Shown here: piece by piece, positions 31,612 through 34,311 of the stretch
Numbering within the stretch: the first letter of the stretch is position 1
Layout of the letters: every line of letters starts with the position of its first letter
Source of the DNA: Deltaproteobacteria bacterium
GTDB taxonomy: Bacteria; Desulfobacterota; Syntrophobacteria; Syntrophobacterales; Syntrophobacteraceae
Length of the DNA: 34,311 nt
Direction of reading: 5' to 3'
Assembly (NCBI GenBank): GCA_021777755.1
Contig: JAJYDE010000044.1
Location: 1 to 34,311, forward strand
Notes under the pieces: model-generated
The model's database searches: none
Told to the model about the DNA's origin: nothing
Seen by the model: only the letters and a program-made list of their open reading frames with translations
Made by a program: the position numbers and the translations under genes

Positions 31612-31619
31612 TAGTTGCT
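31604..31619 (+). promoter_or_regulatory. Sigma-54 promoter upstream of pilZ-motAB
   Basis: TGGCAT-GATAG-TTGCT matches TGGCAC-N5-TTGCW with a single substitution (C to T) in the -24 box and exact GG-N10-GC spacing. It straddles the stop codon of the kinase gene. Transcription would start near 31630, before the small open frame at 31646 and pilZ. Sigma-54 control of flagellar genes is well known. The site is strong in sequence but untested. Confidence 0.65.
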
Positions 31620-31645
31620 GAATTTGTCGGGAGAAGTTTTCTTTA

Positions 31646-31747
31646 ATGGCGAACCGGAAAAGAACCGATTTTTCAATCAACGCCGAAGAATGTGAACGGT
31701 TGAGCGCCGCGACCGGGCCGAGGGCGAGGAGGTGTGCTAGAACATGA
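31646..31747 (+). CDS. Possible 33-residue leader peptide overlapping the pilZ start
   Basis: The frame ATG...TGA (31646-31747) encodes a polar 33-residue peptide starting MANRKRTDFSINAEECERL. Its stop overlaps the pilZ ATG as ATGA (31744-31747), and the pilZ ribosome site GAGGAGG lies inside it. A GGGAGAAG element precedes it and the sigma-54 start site lies about 16 bases upstream. It could be a coupling leader or a chance frame. No family is recognised. Confidence 0.3.
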   Translation: MANRKRTDFSINAEECERLSAATGPRARRCART

Positions 31748-32301
31748 ACGGTTTCAAGGACTCGGACGATGAGAGCCGGTTTCTTTCGATGCGGGAATAC
31801 GCGAGAGTATCCGGCTATTTGCCGGTAAAAATCCGAGCCATCCGCGAGTCGGAAAGGCTGACCCTGGGCTCACGCATTGTTGTCGAATCCATTTTCGCCG
31901 AGCATCAGGAGATGCCGGACATAGAAGATCAGGCTCTTTCGGCCTGTCTGAAAATACTTAACTCCAAGCTCGATTCAATCATCAAAATGCTTTCATTGGA
32001 CGCCAGTTGTAAAGATATGGATCTGGTGAATGTAAATATCAGCGACGGAGGACTGAGAACATATTGGGCCGGGGATTACAACCGGGACGATTCCGTGGAA
32101 ATCAGGCTCATGCTGCCGACCGCACCTTCCATGATCTTCTATATTTACGGCAAGGTGGTCAGTTACGAAGCCGTTGGCGAAAACAAAGAGCTTAGTATCG
32201 AATTTACCGATATCGACGATGACATTCGAGAGCAGATTGCAAAATATGTTTTTCATAAGCAGCGCGAGATGCTGCGAAAGAAAAGGAGCCGCTCCGACTA
32301 A
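31744..32301 (+). CDS. PilZ domain c-di-GMP receptor with a split motif
   Basis: A 185-residue protein. RxxxR is present as R17-EYA-R21 and NxSxxG as N98-I-S100-D-G-G103, the two c-di-GMP-binding signatures of PilZ. They are separated by about 76 residues that include a helical insert (QALSACLKILNSKLDSIIKML, about 63-83), far more than in a minimal PilZ. The C-terminus continues the PilZ barrel (YIYGKVVSYE, LSIEFTDIDDDIREQIAKYV) and a basic tail. It overlaps motA by one base (TAATG), so it is translated with the stator genes. It probably modulates MotAB in response to c-di-GMP, as YcgR-type proteins do. AGGAGG lies twelve bases before the ATG. Confidence 0.8.
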   Translation: MNGFKDSDDESRFLSMREYARVSGYLPVKIRAIRESERLTLGSRIVVESIFAEHQEMPDIEDQALSACLKILNSKLDSIIKMLSLDASCKDMDLVNVNISDGGLRTYWAGDYNRDDSVEIRLMLPTAPSMIFYIYGKVVSYEAVGENKELSIEFTDIDDDIREQIAKYVFHKQREMLRKKRSRSD

Positions 32302-33161
32302 TGTTTGTGATCATAGGAATTCTAATAGTCATCGGCGCAGTTCTTGGCGGCTACCTGAATGAGCATGGTAACATCAGCCTTCTCATTCAGCCCAACGAGT
32401 ATATTATCATTTTCGGCGCCGCCCTGGGCGGCTTTATCATCGCATCGCCTCTTAAAGTCATAAAGGCCGTTCAGGCGGGTCTTATCCGGATGTTCAAAAG
32501 CAGGGTCTATACTCGAAAAGACTACTTGGATGCTCTCGTGCTGCTCAGCGAGATCTTTTATAAGATCAGGAAGGAAGGACTTGTTTCCATAGAAACCGAT
32601 CTGGACGCGCCTGAAAAAAGTGCAATATTTAAAAATCACGAGTCGTTTATCAAAAATCATCATGCGTTGGCTTTTTTAACCGACACGCTGCGCACTCTTA
32701 CCATAACGGACATCGAGTCCCATGAAATGGGAGATCTTCTGGACTATGAAATCGAGGCGCATCACGAAGAGGCGCTCATCCCGTCGAAAAGCATCGCCAA
32801 TGTGGCCGACGCGCTGCCGGGGCTTGGAATCGTGGCCGCGGTTCTTGGCGTCGTGCTCACGATGAAAAAAATCGACTCGCCTCCAGCCGTTCTGGGTGAA
32901 TGTATCGGAGCCGCGCTGGTGGGGACCTTTACCGGCGTTCTCATGTGCTATGGTTTTGTGGGGCCGATAGCCAAGAATCTGGAAAACATCGCCAGCGAGG
33001 ACAAGGAATTTCTAGCGGTCATAAGAGCCGGACTGCTCACCTTCATGAGCACCCCGTCTCCGCAGGTGGCCATCGAGTTCGCAAGGCGGGTGGTTCCAGG
33101 AGAACTGAGACCGACCTTTTTGGAACTCGAAGAACTGGTGAAACAGTCGAGAAAGAAATGA
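32301..33161 (+). CDS. motA: Flagellar motor stator protein MotA
   Basis: A 286-residue inner membrane protein with four helices at about 1-20, 33-52, 165-190 and 203-225. Family signatures are FGAALGGFIIASPLKVI in helix 2, IRKEGLVSIETDLDAPEKS in the cytoplasmic loop, ADALPGLGIVAAVLGVVLTM in helix 3 and IGAALVGTFTGVLMCYGFVG in helix 4. The length is close to E. coli MotA. It conducts protons together with MotB. It is coupled to pilZ by one-base overlap and followed directly by motB. No other flagellar genes are visible in the window. Confidence 0.95.
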   Translation: MFVIIGILIVIGAVLGGYLNEHGNISLLIQPNEYIIIFGAALGGFIIASPLKVIKAVQAGLIRMFKSRVYTRKDYLDALVLLSEIFYKIRKEGLVSIETDLDAPEKSAIFKNHESFIKNHHALAFLTDTLRTLTITDIESHEMGDLLDYEIEAHHEEALIPSKSIANVADALPGLGIVAAVLGVVLTMKKIDSPPAVLGECIGAALVGTFTGVLMCYGFVGPIAKNLENIASEDKEFLAVIRAGLLTFMSTPSPQVAIEFARRVVPGELRPTFLELEELVKQSRKK

Positions 33162-33162
33162 G

Positions 33163-33975
33163 ATGGATGAATCAAAGTCGAGAAAAATCATCATAAAAAG
33201 AGTCAAAAAGAGCCACGCGAGCGCTCACGGCGGGAGCTGGAAAGTAGCCTACGCCGACTTTGTTACCGCGATGATGGCCTTTTTTTTGCTGATGTGGCTT
33301 TTGAACATGACTTCGCAGGAAAAACGGGCCGTTCTGGCACTCTATTTCAGACATTTCAGCCTATTTACCCAGGGTGGTTTGTCCTTCATGTACAAAGGGG
33401 GTACCCGGCCGATCGGTCAAAATATGGGCAGCCTTGCGGTAATCGACACCGGCAACGATACTGGCGGGGTTACCAACGACGAACTGAGCAGGCGTCTCAT
33501 AACCGGCATCACACAGAGTTCCCCCGCATTCGGCGCGGAAAAGCATGTCTATATTGAAGTAACATCAAAGGGTGTCAGAATTCAGATCGTTGATACCGCG
33601 AAACGTCAGATTTTTGCGCCGGGAAGCGCTGAACTGACGGACCTGGGAAAGCAAATCATAGATTCGGTCGCCCGTATTCTGGCAAATTTTCCAAACAAAC
33701 TCGCAGTGGAAGGGCATACGGATTCAAGCCCGCCCGGGCAAGGCCAGATGTCGAACTGGGAGCTTTCAGTGGCCAGGGCGCTGTCGGCCAGACGAGTACT
33801 GGTAAAAGACGGCATAAATACGATCCGGATTGCCAAGGTGGTGGGGTTTGCGGACCGAGCGCCCATATTTCCCATCGATGATGTACGAAACCGACGAATA
33901 AGCATTCTTTTTTGCGCGGGCCAAAAAGAAAAACGGCCCGACAACCTGCGCTGGCTTCTCAAGCCGGCACAGTAG
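33163..33975 (+). CDS. motB: Flagellar motor stator protein MotB
   Basis: A 270-residue protein with one transmembrane helix at about 30-50. The family motif AYADFVTAMMAFFLLMWLL places the proton-binding aspartate at D32. A basic cytoplasmic N-terminus precedes it. The periplasmic OmpA-like domain carries GHTDSSP at 184-190 and NWELSVARALSARRVL at 198-213, which anchor it to peptidoglycan. D32 is intact, so the stator should be functional. It starts 1 bp after the motA stop. No terminator is clear after the stop codon. Confidence 0.95.
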   Translation: MDESKSRKIIIKRVKKSHASAHGGSWKVAYADFVTAMMAFFLLMWLLNMTSQEKRAVLALYFRHFSLFTQGGLSFMYKGGTRPIGQNMGSLAVIDTGNDTGGVTNDELSRRLITGITQSSPAFGAEKHVYIEVTSKGVRIQIVDTAKRQIFAPGSAELTDLGKQIIDSVARILANFPNKLAVEGHTDSSPPGQGQMSNWELSVARALSARRVLVKDGINTIRIAKVVGFADRAPIFPIDDVRNRRISILFCAGQKEKRPDNLRWLLKPAQ

Positions 33976-34311
33976 GGGGGGCGGTTTCATCGTGCGCGGG
34001 CCGCGCGATCCGAGAAGTGATTGAACATGCCGGGAGCGGCTCAGTGGTTTTTGACGATGGGGTATGCTCACGAATCGGGTCAAAGTTGGGGTTGTCTCGG
34101 AAAACGGATTACAAAGTACGCCAAGCATGTGCCGAGGCCGGAATCCCGCGGTAGAGCGCGCAATGGATAGGCCAAGGTTCTTCGCCCCTGAGGGCCACCC
34201 AAAATCCCCCACCCGTGGCCACTTCAAAATCCTCCACTAAACGAGTCTGATTTTCGAAAAAAACTACTCCGAACGGCGACAGAACGTAAAAGCTCCCATC
34301 TGTTGAAATTA
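33976..34311. other. Non-coding right edge with transposon-like terminal repeats
   Basis: After motB there is no open frame with a convincing product. Near-repeats typical of an insertion-sequence end lie at 34193-34237. The boundary between motB's own downstream DNA and the element cannot be placed. Confidence 0.4.
34193..34237. repeat. Two IS21-like terminal repeats
   Basis: GGCCACCCAAAATCCCCCAC (34193-34212) and GGCCACTTCAAAATCCTCCAC-like (34217-34237) are near-identical and 24 bases apart. Repeated GGCCAC-AAAATC-CCAC units are typical of the ends of IS21-family elements. The element itself would extend to the right of the window or has been lost; the family assignment rests on this pattern alone. 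Confidence 0.4.

Noticed and set aside
33976-34227. Open frames on both strands after motB
   Set aside because: No ribosome site or motif; they overlap the putative insertion-sequence end.

Overview
The window looks like chromosomal DNA of an anaerobic Gram-negative bacterium, most likely a deltaproteobacterium (Desulfobacterota). This is inferred from gene content: a four-subunit pyruvate:ferredoxin oxidoreductase next to HdrC/HdrB-like and fumarate-reductase-like subunits, an RpoH-type sigma factor with a clear RpoH box, a periplasmic L,D-transpeptidase, a FIST/hybrid-kinase pair and MotAB with a sigma-54-type promoter. No taxonomic marker such as 16S rRNA is present, so the assignment is not firm.

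Layout. Positions 1-2668 are the right end of an integrated element: a chimeric DruA-like/IS66 remnant running off the left edge, a hicB-hicA toxin-antitoxin pair translationally coupled to a tyrosine integrase, and the 3' half of tRNA-Leu(CAG) as the attachment scar. Positions 2669-7400 are sparse and mostly minus strand: a cold-shock gene with its own promoter, leader and terminator, a decayed GH57/DUF3536 gene, and a stress-type group (small two-helix membrane protein, CsbD, DUF3300 lipoprotein-like secreted protein, and two copies of an unrecognised small protein). A roughly 880 bp non-coding gap separates this group from a divergent RpoH-like sigma factor and a galactose-binding-like protein.

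Positions 10051-14700 hold an IclR regulator followed by a three-subunit molybdenum hydroxylase (FAD, 2Fe-2S, Mo subunits). A convergent L,D-transpeptidase follows, then a housekeeping stretch: tadA, two tRNA-Ser genes (CGA, GGA), dnaX, the ybaB/ebfC family gene and recR.

Positions 20582-27731 form the most interesting unit. One promoter is followed by porG-porD-porA-porB, hdrC-like, hdrB-like, a fumarate-reductase iron-sulfur subunit and its flavoprotein, all closely spaced on one strand and closed by a strong terminator. It suggests a soluble electron-transfer assembly linking pyruvate/acetyl-CoA and ferredoxin to fumarate/succinate. The last part (27955-33975) is a sensory-to-motor cluster: FIST protein, hybrid PAS histidine kinase, then a sigma-54-type promoter driving a split-motif PilZ protein, MotA and MotB. 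The right edge carries IS21-like terminal repeats.
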